A DNA stretch of 64,000 bases from Rhodanobacter panaciterrae (lineage in GTDB: Bacteria; Pseudomonadota; Gammaproteobacteria; Xanthomonadales; Rhodanobacteraceae). The stretch is taken from NCBI RefSeq assembly GCF_014651895.1, contig NZ_BMXT01000003.1:62001-126000 (forward strand), read 5' to 3'. Shown piece after piece: positions 1 through 9,877 of the stretch (position 1 is the stretch's first letter; every line of letters starts with the position of its first letter). The position numbers and the translations under genes are program-made. The notes below the pieces were generated by a model that did no database searches, was not told the DNA's origin, and saw nothing but the letters and a program-made list of their open reading frames with translations.

Positions 1-505
1 CGTCAAGGAAGTGCCGACCAGCTATCAGGTGGTCATCGAACATCCGGGTGCGGCGCTCAAGGCATTCAAGAGCTCAGCCCCGCACGACACGACGTGTTTC
101 ATTCGCACGATGGACAGCATCGAGCAGGACATGCCGGCGATGAAGGCGCGCGCCAACGCATGGGCCACCGGTGATCTGCAGGCGCTGCGCGAGCTGCCCG
201 ACAGTGCGCGCCGGGATGCCTGTGTTGCGGCGCTCGCCGATGCGGGTTTTGCGCGCACGCTGGGACTCGATGATGTGCCGGCGAAGCTGGCACAGGTCTG
301 GCTGGCTGCTGCACGCGCAACATTAGGCAGCAATAAGCAGTCGTTCGCGATGCTGCCGATGGATGAGCTGCTGAAGCCGGACGGCTATATCAGCAAGCTG
401 AAGGCGCAGGGTTATGTGGTCGAGTCACCGGAAGATGACGATGCCGATCCGGCGGCCAGCAGCAGCGTCGGCGTCAGCAAGGGCGTCGGCTCGGCATCGC
501 ACTGA
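1..505 (+). CDS. TraB/GumN family protein (5' end outside window)
   Basis: The reading frame enters from the left edge (codons start at base 2), so only the last 167 or so residues are seen. The visible part ends with the 'MDELLKPDGYISKLKAQGY' type of tail, which matches the C-terminal signature of TraB/GumN proteins: a conserved 'dGll..L...GY' segment after a helical region. Family members are predicted membrane-associated or secreted proteins of unclear biochemistry, some resembling metal-dependent peptidases (Tiki-like). The N-terminal motifs that would test this lie upstream. The stop abuts the stop of the convergent aldo/keto reductase with no gap. Confidence 0.75.
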   Translation, partial: VKEVPTSYQVVIEHPGAALKAFKSSAPHDTTCFIRTMDSIEQDMPAMKARANAWATGDLQALRELPDSARRDACVAALADAGFARTLGLDDVPAKLAQVWLAAARATLGSNKQSFAMLPMDELLKPDGYISKLKAQGYVVESPEDDDADPAASSSVGVSKGVGSASH

Positions 506-1453
506 TCAGCCGGCGCTGGCCAGATCCAGCTGCGCGATCTCGTCGTGGCTCAGCTGCAGTGACGTGGCGCCAAGCAATTCATGCAACTGTTCCACGCTGG
601 TGGCGCTGACGATCGGTGCGGTAAGACCGGGCCGGGCGATCAGCCACCCCAGCGCGACCTGGGCCGGCGTGGCGTGGTGTGCGGCAGCGACCGCATCGAG
701 CGTGGCGAGCACCTGCTGGCCATGCGGATTCAGGAATTTCTTCACGGCGCCACCGCGTGCCGCGCTCTTGGCCAGGTCGGCGGCATTGCGGTACTTGCCA
801 CTGAGGAAGCCACTGGCCAGCGCGTAGTAGCTGATCACCCCGATGTTTTCCGCGCGGATCAGCGGTTCCAGTTCCTTCTCGTAGCCGGCGCGGCTGACCA
901 GGTTGTATTCCGGTTGCAGGCTTTCGTAGCGCGGCAGGCCATGTTGTTTCGAGACCGCCAGCGCATCGGCAAAGCGTGCGGCGCCGTAGTTGGAGGCGCC
1001 GATCACGCGCACTTTGCCGGCCTCGATCAGTCGTGCGAACGCGCCCAGCGTTTCCGCCATCGGCACGCTGGCATCGTCCTCATGCGCCTGATACAGATCG
1101 ATGTGGTCGGTCTGCAGGCGCTGGAGCGAGCCATCGACGGCCTGCTGGATATTGGCCGGCGACAGGCCGGGGTGCTCGGCCCATTTCGCCACCTTGGTGG
1201 CGATCACCACCTGGCCGCGCTTGCCGCTCTGCTTGAGCCAGCGACCGATGATGGTTTCCGACTCGCCGCCGCGATTGCCCGGGACCCACGCGGAATACAC
1301 ATCAGCGGTATCGATCAGATTGCCGCCGCCGCCGACGAACGCATCAAGCAGTTCGAACGAGCGCTTTTCGTCGGCACTCCAACCGAACACGTTGCCGCCG
1401 AACGCGAGCGGGGCGATGGACAACGACGATTTGCCAAGTGGGCGCTTGTGCAC
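506..1453 (-). CDS. aldo/keto reductase
   Basis: A 315-residue (alpha/beta)8-barrel NADPH-dependent oxidoreductase of the aldo/keto reductase family (YajO/Tas-like). The catalytic tetrad is visible: Asp and Tyr in 'DTADVYSAW', Lys in 'ATKVAKW' and His in 'YQAHEDD'. The C-terminal coenzyme-binding segment 'PIVSATSVEQL' is also present. I chose the GTG start at 1453 because GAGGTG lies just upstream of it and homologues begin with 'HKRPLG'; an upstream in-frame extension to 1489 has no ribosome binding site. The substrate cannot be told. It converges with the TraB/GumN gene. Confidence 0.9.
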   Translation of the reverse strand: MHKRPLGKSSLSIAPLAFGGNVFGWSADEKRSFELLDAFVGGGGNLIDTADVYSAWVPGNRGGESETIIGRWLKQSGKRGQVVIATKVAKWAEHPGLSPANIQQAVDGSLQRLQTDHIDLYQAHEDDASVPMAETLGAFARLIEAGKVRVIGASNYGAARFADALAVSKQHGLPRYESLQPEYNLVSRAGYEKELEPLIRAENIGVISYYALASGFLSGKYRNAADLAKSAARGGAVKKFLNPHGQQVLATLDAVAAAHHATPAQVALGWLIARPGLTAPIVSATSVEQLHELLGATSLQLSHDEIAQLDLASAG

Positions 1454-1558
1454 GGGTGAACACCTCGAGCCATGGGAAGTGCCAAGCATGCACGCGTCCG
1501 GGCAAATAAGGCGTGATTGATCCGGGGCGGTTGCGCGCCGGACACGGGTGGCGTCGAC

Positions 1559-1738
1559 TCAGCGCGGTCCGACCAGCCGCGGCCAGACCGCCGCGCAGCA
1601 CATCCGCGCGATGGTCTTGGGTTTCGCCGGGGCGGGCTTGCGCCGACTCGTCGTGGTGCGGGTATCGGGGCGCCAGGGCAGATCGTTATGGGTGACGTGG
1701 CCATGCAGGAACAACAGGTTGGTCCAGAGTGAGCTCAT
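1559..1738 (-). CDS. small hypothetical protein (59 aa)
   Basis: A 59-residue basic protein starting 'MSSLWTNLLFLHGHVT' with a tail rich in Lys, Arg and Pro. The case for a real gene is its ribosome binding site, AGGAGA seven bases before the ATG, and its position on the side of the LysR gene where a divergently controlled gene is expected. The hydrophobic start is too short for a clear membrane segment. I do not recognise a family. It ends about 105 bases before the aldo/keto reductase on the same strand, so the two may be cotranscribed. Confidence 0.5.
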   Translation of the reverse strand: MSSLWTNLLFLHGHVTHNDLPWRPDTRTTTSRRKPAPAKPKTIARMCCAAVWPRLVGPR

Positions 1739-1845
1739 GACGGGATCTCCTGAGAGCATCGAGGCTTGGTGTGAGTTCAAGATACGCGGGCCACACGCCG
1801 CCAAAAAGCGATATATTGGCAAGCCAGACTTGAGAGAAATTCAAG

Positions 1846-2766
1846 ATGGGAAAGCTGCCGCTGGGCTTGCTGCAACAGTTCGTGCTGGTCGCCCGGCTGG
1901 GCAATCTGTCGCGCGCCGCGACGCAGGCGAATCTCACCGTGAGTGCGCTCAGTCATCAGATGCGCCAGCTGGAAGAGCGGCTGGAGCGACGGCTGTTCGA
2001 ACGCGGGCCGCGTGGAGTGACACTGACCGTCGAGGGCTGCAGCCTGCTCGAGGCGGTCGGCGAGCATTTCGACGGCATCGAGCATGCGCTGTCGCGCTAC
2101 CACCAGCGTCGCCACGATGCGCTCGCGCTCAGCGCCAGTCCCGGCATCATGTCGAGCTGGCTGGTGCCGCGACTGCCGCGACTGGTCGCGCGGCATCCGG
2201 ACCTGGAACTCAGCCTGCAGTCGACGTCGGCGCTGGTGAATTTCGAGCGTGAGCCGGTCGATGTCGGTCTGCGCTACGGTCGTGGCGACTGGCCCGGCCT
2301 GCACAGCGAGCGGCTGTTCGGTGAATGGATTGCGCCGGTCGCGGCGCCCGAACTGGTGGCGCGGATGGACGGCGTCGATCCGCGTGACCTGTCGCGCTGG
2401 CCGCTGCTCGGCGAACCGCCGCCCTCCACGCGCTGGAGTGACTGGTTCGCCCGCAGCGGCGGTACGCCACCGACGCGCTACGTGGCGCAGTTCGACAGCC
2501 TCGATGCGCTGCGCCACGCAGCGCTGGAAGGTCTTGGCGTGGCGCTGGGGCGGATGGTGACGTCGAAGTCGCTGATCGACGCCGGGCGGCTGCAGGTGCT
2601 GGGCGAAAGCTACCTGGCGGTGAAGGAGGCGTACTGGCTGGTGTATCCGCCGCGCTCGCAGGAGCATCGCGGCTTGCAGCTGTTCCGCGAATGGCTGCTG
2701 GCTGAGGCGGACGACTATGGCCGCCAGATGTCGGCGTTTCGGCCCGATGACACGCCACTGGGCTGA
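1846..2766 (+). CDS. LysR family transcriptional regulator
   Basis: A 306-residue LysR-type regulator. Residues 5-62 form the winged helix-turn-helix ('FVLVARLGNLSRAATQANLTVSALSHQMRQLE' pattern, broken here for description), and residues 90-295 form the periplasmic-binding-like effector domain. It resembles the GcvA branch ('LERRLFERGPRGVTLT'). It is divergent from the small protein gene at 1738, with a 107-base gap, and sits 72 bases upstream of the formaldehyde dehydrogenase gene on the same strand. Regulation of the small protein/aldo-keto reductase pair is plausible; the effector is unknown. Confidence 0.92.
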   Translation: MGKLPLGLLQQFVLVARLGNLSRAATQANLTVSALSHQMRQLEERLERRLFERGPRGVTLTVEGCSLLEAVGEHFDGIEHALSRYHQRRHDALALSASPGIMSSWLVPRLPRLVARHPDLELSLQSTSALVNFEREPVDVGLRYGRGDWPGLHSERLFGEWIAPVAAPELVARMDGVDPRDLSRWPLLGEPPPSTRWSDWFARSGGTPPTRYVAQFDSLDALRHAALEGLGVALGRMVTSKSLIDAGRLQVLGESYLAVKEAYWLVYPPRSQEHRGLQLFREWLLAEADDYGRQMSAFRPDDTPLG

Positions 2767-2835
2767 TGCGGTTTCGCAAAGCGGGCGGACCCGTCATCAT
2801 CGTGGGTCGTTGCAGGCCGCTTGCCAGGAGTTTGA

Positions 2836-3951
<1,116 letters not shown>

Positions 3952-4212
3952 CAGGAGCTGCCGAAGCTCTAGAATAAGCGCGCGCCGCCAGCTCATCTTG
4001 CTGGTGGTGTTTATCTTTCCATGTCTGCATGTCCATCGGGTCATCCTGAGAGCCGCGCCGTCAGCCTTGTCGACGGCACGGCGAATTTCAGCCCCGTGGC
4101 GAAACGGGCGCGTTGTGGGGGCATCGACTTCTCTGAAGCATCCACCGGGCGTGCACATGGTTTTCGTGATACTGCGTCAAGTCTGGCTGGCTGATACGCC
4201 AAGGGGTCACCA
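3952..4212. other. intergenic region with possible hairpins
   Basis: These 261 bases hold no convincing gene. Two short inverted repeats are visible: GCCGTC / GACGGC around 4057-4078 and CCCGT / ACGGG around 4094-4110. They could form a structured leader for the downstream methyltransferase-like gene, but they match no riboswitch consensus that I know. Confidence 0.3.
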
Positions 4213-5154
4213 ATGAAACGCGGGATGAAAGCGACTGGTCTGGGTGCTGCCTTGTTGCTGGCCATGCTTTTCGGCATGCCGGTCATGGTCAACGCCCAAG
4301 TAGCGCCAACGGCGTCGACCGAGCCGGATCAGCCCACCGACGAACTGGTGCCGCCGACCAGTGCCAGCGATTTCACGTCGTCCCAGTTGGACAGCGTGCT
4401 GGCCGGCAGCTGGCGCTCGCCCGCGAACCGTGCACGCGACGTGTATCGCCATCCCAAGGCGACCTTGCAGTTCTTCGGTATCCGGCCGGATCAGACGGTG
4501 GTGGAAATCACGCCAGGCGGTGGCTGGTACAGCGAAATCCTCGCGCCGCTGCTGCATGACAACGGCCACTACATCGCCGCGGTGCAGGTGCCCGCCGGTG
4601 GTGGCGAAGCGCGTCGCGATGGCGATGCCCTGCATCAGAAGTTTTCCGCTGACGCGGCGCACTATGGCAAGGCGAAGTTCGTCGAATTCGATCCGAAGGC
4701 GCCGGTGTTCGGGGCGCCCGGTTCGGTCGATCTGGTGTTGACCTTCCGCAACGTGCACAACTGGATCGCCTCCAATAAAGATGGGGCCGATACCGCGCCG
4801 GCGATGTTCAAGGCGTTCTTCGCGGTGTTGCGGCCCGGCGGCGTGCTCGGGGTGGTCGACCATCGGGCCAACGATGGGACATCGTTGGACGCGGTGAAGC
4901 AGAGCGGCTACCTGCCGACCCGTTACGTGGTGCAGTTGGCTACCGCGGCGGGCTTCACGCTGGACGAAAGCAGCGAGATCAATGCCAACCCGAAGGACAC
5001 CAAGGATTATCCGAAGGGTGTGTGGACGCTGCCACCGACGCTCACACTGGGCGAGCAGGACAAGGCGAAGTATCTGGCGATCGGCGAATCCGACCGGATG
5101 ACGCTGCGCTTCATCAAGCCGGCGGCACCGGCTGTTTCGGCATCGATTCACTGA
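4213..5154 (+). CDS. exported class I SAM-dependent methyltransferase-fold protein
   Basis: A 313-residue protein with an N-terminal signal peptide (basic start, hydrophobic residues 8-25, likely cleavage after 'VNA'). A Rossmann methyltransferase fold follows: motif I '[15 protein letters not shown]' and the later '[12 protein letters not shown]' and '[13 protein letters not shown]' segments. This matches the COG4798-type predicted methyltransferases, which are often exported although their presumed cofactor is cytoplasmic; their reaction is not known. The gene stands alone, 258 bases after frmA and 43 bases before rluE. Confidence 0.8.
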   Translation: MKRGMKATGLGAALLLAMLFGMPVMVNAQVAPTASTEPDQPTDELVPPTSASDFTSSQLDSVLAGSWRSPANRARDVYRHPKATLQFFGIRPDQTVVEITPGGGWYSEILAPLLHDNGHYIAAVQVPAGGGEARRDGDALHQKFSADAAHYGKAKFVEFDPKAPVFGAPGSVDLVLTFRNVHNWIASNKDGADTAPAMFKAFFAVLRPGGVLGVVDHRANDGTSLDAVKQSGYLPTRYVVQLATAAGFTLDESSEINANPKDTKDYPKGVWTLPPTLTLGEQDKAKYLAIGESDRMTLRFIKPAAPAVSASIH

Positions 5155-5197
5155 GGCCATCGCGCGCCCGCTGGCGAGGCGCGCGAGTCGGACACGC

Positions 5198-5734
5198 ATG
5201 CTGATCGCATTGAACAAACCGTTTGGCGTGTTGTGCCAATTCACCGATCCGGACGGGCGGCGCACGCTGGCCGAATTCGTCAGGCAAAAAGACGTCTATG
5301 CGGCTGGACGGCTGGATCATGATAGTGAAGGTCTGCTGTTGCTGACCGACGATGGACGATTGGCGCAGCGGCTGACTGACCCACGCTACAAGCAGGGCAA
5401 GACCTACCTGGCCCAGGTCGATGGTGCGATCGACGAGGCGGCGCTGCAGGCACTGTGTCATGGCGTGCTGTTGAACGACGGCCCAACCCTGCCGGCCGAA
5501 GCCGTATTGGCCACCGAGCCGGACTGGCTGTGGCCACGCGATCCGCCGGTCCGTTTCCGCAAGAGCATTCCCACCAGCTGGCTCAGCCTCACCCTGCGCG
5601 AAGGCCGCAACCGCCAGGTGCGTCGAATGACGGCGGCGGTGGGCTTTCCGACCCTGCGCCTGATCCGCGTGCGGATCGGCGAGCATGCGTTGGACGGGCT
5701 GGCGCCGGGTGAAACGAGGGTGCTCGCCGGTTGA
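5198..5734 (+). CDS. rluE: 23S rRNA pseudouridine synthase RluE-like
   Basis: A 178-residue RsuA/RluB/E/F family pseudouridine synthase. The catalytic Asp lies in '[14 protein letters not shown]', and '[10 protein letters not shown]' forms the second conserved block. There is no N-terminal S4 domain, and the protein starts directly with '[14 protein letters not shown]'. This is the RluE arrangement, for the enzyme that modifies U2457 (E. coli numbering) in 23S rRNA. The product would act in the cytoplasm on the large subunit. Confidence 0.9.
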   Translation: MLIALNKPFGVLCQFTDPDGRRTLAEFVRQKDVYAAGRLDHDSEGLLLLTDDGRLAQRLTDPRYKQGKTYLAQVDGAIDEAALQALCHGVLLNDGPTLPAEAVLATEPDWLWPRDPPVRFRKSIPTSWLSLTLREGRNRQVRRMTAAVGFPTLRLIRVRIGEHALDGLAPGETRVLAG

Positions 5735-5750
5735 GGGCGGACGTTGTACT

Positions 5751-5774
5751 CCCTCCCCTGCATGCAGGGGAGGG
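5751..5774. repeat. perfect 24-base palindrome, possible terminator
   Basis: A perfect inverted repeat with 12-base arms (CCCTCCCCTGCA and its complement) and no loop bases lies 17 bases after the rluE stop. The following bases, 'AGGGTTGGCGACC', 'GGGAGTCC' and 'TTTAGGTGAGGGGTGCTTTT', resemble a dispersed intergenic element common in xanthomonads. It sits between the convergent rluE and tatD genes, so it may end transcription from one or both sides. There is no clean T-tract directly after the stem. Confidence 0.5.
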
Positions 5775-5853
5775 TTGGCGACCGCAAGGGAGTCCTTTAG
5801 GTGAGGGGTGCTTTTGACCATGAAGTGCCCCCTGCGCGCAGAGGGACCAGACC

Positions 5854-6642
5854 TCACGGCAGCCCGAAGAACACCTCGGCCGTCGCCGTGCTGTTGGCCG
5901 CGGTGACTTCCACCGGCTCGCCGCGGTCGCGCGCGATCTCCTCGCAGATGTGCTTCAGATACATCGGCTCGTTGCGCCGGTGTGCCGGTGGCGGCCGCAC
6001 CGTGCGGGGCAGCAGGTAGGGCGCGTCGGTCTCGATCATCAATCGGTTTGCCGGAATCTCGCGCACCAGTTCGCGCAGATGGGTGCCACGGCGTTCGTCG
6101 CAGATCCAGCCGGTGATGCCGATATGGCAATCCAGCGCCAGGTAATCCCGCAGCGCCTCGCCGGTATCGGTGAAGCAGTGCACCACGGCCGCGGGAATCT
6201 TGTCGCGATAACGGCGCAGCAGCGCGATGAAGTCCGCGTGTGCATCGCGCTGGTGCAGAAACAGCGGCTTCTGCACATCCACGGCAATCTGCAACTGCCG
6301 CTCGAACACCTGCAACTGCACATCGCGCGGCGAATAGTTGCGGTTGTAGTCCAGCCCGGTTTCGCCGATCGCGCGAACCGAAGCCTCGCGCGCCAGTTCG
6401 CGCAGCAGGGCATCAGTGGCGTCGTCATAGTCGATCGCATGGTGGGGATGCACGCCGACCGTGGCGAACAACAGGCCGGGATGGGCCTTGGCCAAGGCCA
6501 GTGCATGCCTGCTGCCGTCGCGCGAGGCACCAGTAACGATCATTCGCGTCACACCATGCGTTAGCGCACGTTGCAGCACGGCATCGAGATCAGGGTGGAA
6601 CGACTCGTGGCAAAGGTTGGCGCCGATATCAAGTAACTGCAT
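5854..6642 (-). CDS. tatD: TatD family metal-dependent nuclease
   Basis: A 262-residue TIM-barrel metallo-hydrolase close to E. coli TatD, a 3'-5' exonuclease on single-stranded DNA/RNA that takes part in DNA repair. Visible metal-site motifs are 'GVHPHHA', 'IGETGLDYNRN', 'FLHQRDAH', 'VHCFTDT' and 'IETDAPYLLPR'. The 'GITGWICDERRG' block is characteristic of TatD rather than YcfH or YjjV. I chose the start at 6642 because the family begins 'LLDIGANL'; the in-frame extension to 6732 is not family-like. Confidence 0.93.
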   Translation of the reverse strand: MQLLDIGANLCHESFHPDLDAVLQRALTHGVTRMIVTGASRDGSRHALALAKAHPGLLFATVGVHPHHAIDYDDATDALLRELAREASVRAIGETGLDYNRNYSPRDVQLQVFERQLQIAVDVQKPLFLHQRDAHADFIALLRRYRDKIPAAVVHCFTDTGEALRDYLALDCHIGITGWICDERRGTHLRELVREIPANRLMIETDAPYLLPRTVRPPPAHRRNEPMYLKHICEEIARDRGEPVEVTAANSTATAEVFFGLP

Positions 6643-7141
6643 GGTCTTGGCCGTTAAAGAGCCGCCAATTCTGGCAGACGCCATGTTTCGCACAAGCGTA
6701 CTGACACTCGCATTGCAGCATTTTGTGTGCATTGAACGTCAAGAATTTGCGTTGACGTTCGCAAGAACTTGCTGTTAGTTTTCGTGATGTGCTCCACAGA
6801 CTTTAAGTCGCGGTTAAAAGTCGCGGCTCTCTTCCACGGACATGACGATCGCTAACGAACGGGGGTTCGCAGCAGGCGGGAGCCGATGATGTTCTGAGTT
6901 GATCAGGCATCGTCGAGGTGAGGGGCGGGATGCGGGGGGCGAGTCATTGGACGACTGCGGCATGGTCGAAACAGCGGCTCTGGTGTATGCGCAGCGTAGT
7001 GCTTGCGGACCCATCCCCTCCGAGCATGACCAAGTAACCAATTTTCAGGCTGTGTGCGCGATTCGGGCGCGGTGGAAGAGTGCGCCTTGATTTTTTTGGT
7101 GCCGGCTGACGGCGCTATTTCAACGGGAGGGGTTTTGCACC
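6643..7141. other. 499-base intergenic region before the exported-protease pair
   Basis: I see no convincing gene here. It contains the 9-base inverted repeat listed separately at 6734-6760, a repeated GTCGCGG at about 6805-6830, and just before the downstream ATG a strong ribosome binding site (GGGAGGGG). The inverted repeat nearest tatD could be an operator for tatD or part of the promoter for the 7142 gene. Confidence 0.4.
6734..6760. promoter_or_regulatory. inverted repeat GAACGTCAA-N9-TTGACGTTC
   Basis: Perfect 9-base arms are separated by nine bases and lie about 92 bases upstream of the tatD start. The right arm begins with TTGACG, which could serve as a -35 element for rightward transcription. 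The symmetry and spacing suit a dimeric regulator, but no regulator can be named. Confidence 0.4.
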
Positions 7142-7588
7142 ATGAAGAACGTAATGACTCAGGCAGCAGCGGTGATCCTGACTGGCTTTTTCGCCAGTGC
7201 GGCGATCGCGGCTGATAAAAAGCCGGCGCCGCCGGTACAGCCAGTGAATACCGCTGGCGGTTCGCTGCAGATCGCTTTTATTGATCCGGTCACCAAGAAG
7301 CTGCGTGCGGCCACGCCGGAAGAAGCTGCCAATTTTGCAGCAAAGCTGGAAGCCCAGCGCGCGCTTCAGGCACAGCAGCCCAGCACGAGTGGCCGCCCGC
7401 GCACCGATGCCGAGGCGCTGAAGGCCGCTCGTACGGTGAGCGTCAACGGCTACACCATGGTCGTTGCCGACACTCCCGAGACCGAAGTCAATTATCTGAT
7501 CGGCATGGTCGATGCCAACGGCAATTTGGTGGGGGCGCATTCCACCGGTGACGCTGCGACCACGACCGCCGCGGAGGTGACGAAATGA
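7142..7588 (+). CDS. small exported protein coupled to the metalloprotease
   Basis: A 148-residue protein with a clear signal peptide ('MKNVMTQAAAVILTGFFASAAIAA'), a Pro/Ala-rich mature start, then 'LQIAFIDPVTKKLRAATPEEAANFAAKL' and a C-terminal part around 'YLIGMVDANGNLVGAHS'. It resembles small proteins annotated as 'post-PEP-CTERM-1 domain' proteins, from memory only. The stop overlaps the ATG of the protease gene (ATGA), which points to translational coupling. A role as pro-region, chaperone or inhibitor of that protease is inferred from the pairing, not from sequence. Confidence 0.8.
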   Translation: MKNVMTQAAAVILTGFFASAAIAADKKPAPPVQPVNTAGGSLQIAFIDPVTKKLRAATPEEAANFAAKLEAQRALQAQQPSTSGRPRTDAEALKAARTVSVNGYTMVVADTPETEVNYLIGMVDANGNLVGAHSTGDAATTTAAEVTK

Positions 7589-9564
7589 TCCGTCGTAACA
7601 AGCTTTTCGCCGCCCTGATGGTCGCGGGTGTGCTGAGTCTGGCCGGCAATGCCATGGCCGCGACCCTCACCGTCATCAACAAGGACCCTGCTGGCCAGGG
7701 TCTCAACGATCCGAAGCCTGCCGCCCCGATCGGCGGCAACGTCGGCACCACCCGCGGCGAGCAGGCGCGCATCGTGTTCGAGTTCGCCGCCAACATGTGG
7801 GGCGCGGTCCTGAAGAGCGACGGCCCGATCGCGATCGACGCCAAATTCTCTCCACTGCAGTGCGACAGCACAGGCGTCGTCCTGGGCTCCACCGGCACCA
7901 ACGGCACCGGGCGTTTTACAGTCGCCAATGGCGTACCTCCGGGTGCGAAAGCGGATATCTGGTATCCCGGCTCGATGGTCAATATGTTCATCGGCGGCGA
8001 CGCCTCGCCGACCCAGTCCGAAATGACCATGTCATTCAACGGCGCGCTGGGTTCCACGTGCCTGCCCGATGGTGGCTGGTACTTCGGTCTGGATGGCAAT
8101 ACGCCGCAGGGCCAGAACAACCTGCTGAACGTGATGCTGCATGAAATGGGTCATGGCCTGGGCTTCAACTTCCGCAGCAACCTCACCAGCGGTGCGTTGA
8201 GCGGCGGCTTCGACGATATCTGGACGTCGTTCATGTACGACAACCAGGTCGGCAAGGCGTGGGCTGCGATGACCAATGCCGAGCGCGTGGCTTCGGTAAA
8301 GCGAGATGGCACGCTGGTGTTCCGCGGCCCCAACGTCGTGGCACAAGCACCCCTGGCCCTGGGCAAGCCGCCGGTGCTGAAGGTGACGGCTCCGGCCGCT
8401 GCGGCCGGTGACTACGTCTATGCAGCGGCTGCATTCGGCCCCACCCCCACCCCGGCGAACTTCAACGGTTCGGCCGTGGTGGCAGCGGATCCCACTGGGC
8501 TGGCTTGTGAAGCGTTGACCAATGCTTCGGACATCGCAGGGCATATTGCAATCGTTACGCGTGGCACCTGCGGCTTTGCTGTCAAGGCGCGCAATGCCGA
8601 GGCTGCTGGCGCCTCAGCCGTGATCATCGCCAACAATGTGCCGGGCGTGCTTACCGCCGCGGGCGATACGTTGCCGAACAACATTCCGACGATTCTGGTC
8701 AGCGATACGGACGGTGCCAAGCTCAAGGCGAACACCGCGGGCTCCAGCATGACGCTGGGCCTCGGTACAGGCCTGGCCGGCGCCGACGCGAACGGCAACG
8801 TGTTGATCTACACGCCGACGGTAGTGTCGCCGGGCTCGACGCTCTCGCATTTCGACACCCGTCTGTCGCCGAATGCGTTGATGGAACCTTTCGAAAGCTC
8901 CGACCTGAAGGGTCACATCAACCTCGACCTGTCGCCGGCCATGTACAAGGACGAAGGCTGGGTGCTGAATGAAACCGGCCAGATGCTGCTGAGCTGCAAC
9001 ACCGGCGTGCCGACCTGGGTCCCGGGCGGCAGCGTGATCGGCGCCAACGTGTATGCCAAGGCCAAGAATCTGGCCGCATCGGCGGCCAATATCGGCACTT
9101 ACCGCGCGTCGATGCAGGCCTATGCAGCCGACCTGGCTACCCAGGAGTTGGTCACGGCACAGCAGGCCACCAGCCTGAATGCCTGCCTCAGCAATGCGGA
9201 AACGCAGAAGCAGTACAGGGCCTGGAGTCCGTTTGCGCCGGCCACCCTGCAGAACGGGCTGACGGTCGCTGGTCAGAGTGGAAAGGCCGGTAGCGCCAAG
9301 ATCTACGAGCTTGATGTGCCGAGCGGTGCGATTGCCCTGACCCTGCGTACCCTGGGTGGCACGGGCGATGTGTCGATCTACGTGAAGGTGGGCGAGGCGG
9401 CTGATCCCACGAACTACACCTACAAGTCGGTCCATGCCGGTACCAACGCCGAGTCTGTTCTGATCGCACGTCCGGCTGCCGGTACGTACAGCGTCACGGT
9501 GTACGGCGAGACCGATTACAGCGGCGTGAGCGTTCTGGGCAGCTTCGCCAATACCCCGCAGTAA
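7585..9564 (+). CDS. secreted leishmanolysin-like (M8-type) zinc metallopeptidase with inserted PA domain
   Basis: A 659-residue protein with a signal peptide ending near 'GNAMA'. The zinc motif is HEMGHGLGF at 186-194. The usual third ligand of HExxHxxGxxH is absent (Phe at that place). Instead 'LSHFDTRLSPNALMEP' at 420-435 supplies His422 and the Met-turn Met433, exactly as in leishmanolysin. Between them (about 265-400) lies a protease-associated (PA) domain with 'HIAIVTRGTCGFAVKARNAEAAGASAVIIAN'-type features. Residues 560-655 form a PPC-like beta-sandwich. The expected role is an extracellular protease exported by Sec and then by the type II system. The next gene begins after a hairpin at 9577-9615. 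Confidence 0.85.
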   Translation: MIRRNKLFAALMVAGVLSLAGNAMAATLTVINKDPAGQGLNDPKPAAPIGGNVGTTRGEQARIVFEFAANMWGAVLKSDGPIAIDAKFSPLQCDSTGVVLGSTGTNGTGRFTVANGVPPGAKADIWYPGSMVNMFIGGDASPTQSEMTMSFNGALGSTCLPDGGWYFGLDGNTPQGQNNLLNVMLHEMGHGLGFNFRSNLTSGALSGGFDDIWTSFMYDNQVGKAWAAMTNAERVASVKRDGTLVFRGPNVVAQAPLALGKPPVLKVTAPAAAAGDYVYAAAAFGPTPTPANFNGSAVVAADPTGLACEALTNASDIAGHIAIVTRGTCGFAVKARNAEAAGASAVIIANNVPGVLTAAGDTLPNNIPTILVSDTDGAKLKANTAGSSMTLGLGTGLAGADANGNVLIYTPTVVSPGSTLSHFDTRLSPNALMEPFESSDLKGHINLDLSPAMYKDEGWVLNETGQMLLSCNTGVPTWVPGGSVIGANVYAKAKNLAASAANIGTYRASMQAYAADLATQELVTAQQATSLNACLSNAETQKQYRAWSPFAPATLQNGLTVAGQSGKAGSAKIYELDVPSGAIALTLRTLGGTGDVSIYVKVGEAADPTNYTYKSVHAGTNAESVLIARPAAGTYSVTVYGETDYSGVSVLGSFANTPQ

Positions 9565-9576
9565 AGACGGAAGACA

Positions 9577-9615
9577 GCAGGAGCGGGTTCCGCTGAGACG
9601 GCGATCCGCTCCTGC
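9577..9615 (+). terminator. 10-base-pair hairpin after the metalloprotease
   Basis: Perfect arms GCAGGAGCGG (9577-9586) and CCGCTCCTGC (9606-9615) start 13 bases after the stop codon. The loop is 19 bases and the following sequence lacks a T-run, so it may be a Rho-associated or processing stem rather than a classical intrinsic terminator. Confidence 0.5.
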
Positions 9616-9877
9616 CAATTCAACCGGATCGCGCGCATGCCCTCGGTTCAAACCGTTGCATGACGCCTCCGGGCGGAAAACGGGATCCTCGGCAAGCCGG
9701 GGATTCCGTACTGGAATTGCACGGCCGTATAGACGTCCGTTTGCCATGAATAAAGAAGCTACGCCATGGCGTGAATTGTGCTCGACATGCTCGATGCACT
9801 TCAGCCTGGCGCAACGAGGTGCGGAAGAGAGTTGTCCTGCGCCAAACAATTGAATGTCGAAATTACATGGGGAAGTC

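Noticed and set aside
9645-9654. GGTTCAAACC resembling a tRNA T-arm
   Set aside because: No matching acceptor, anticodon or D arms around it.
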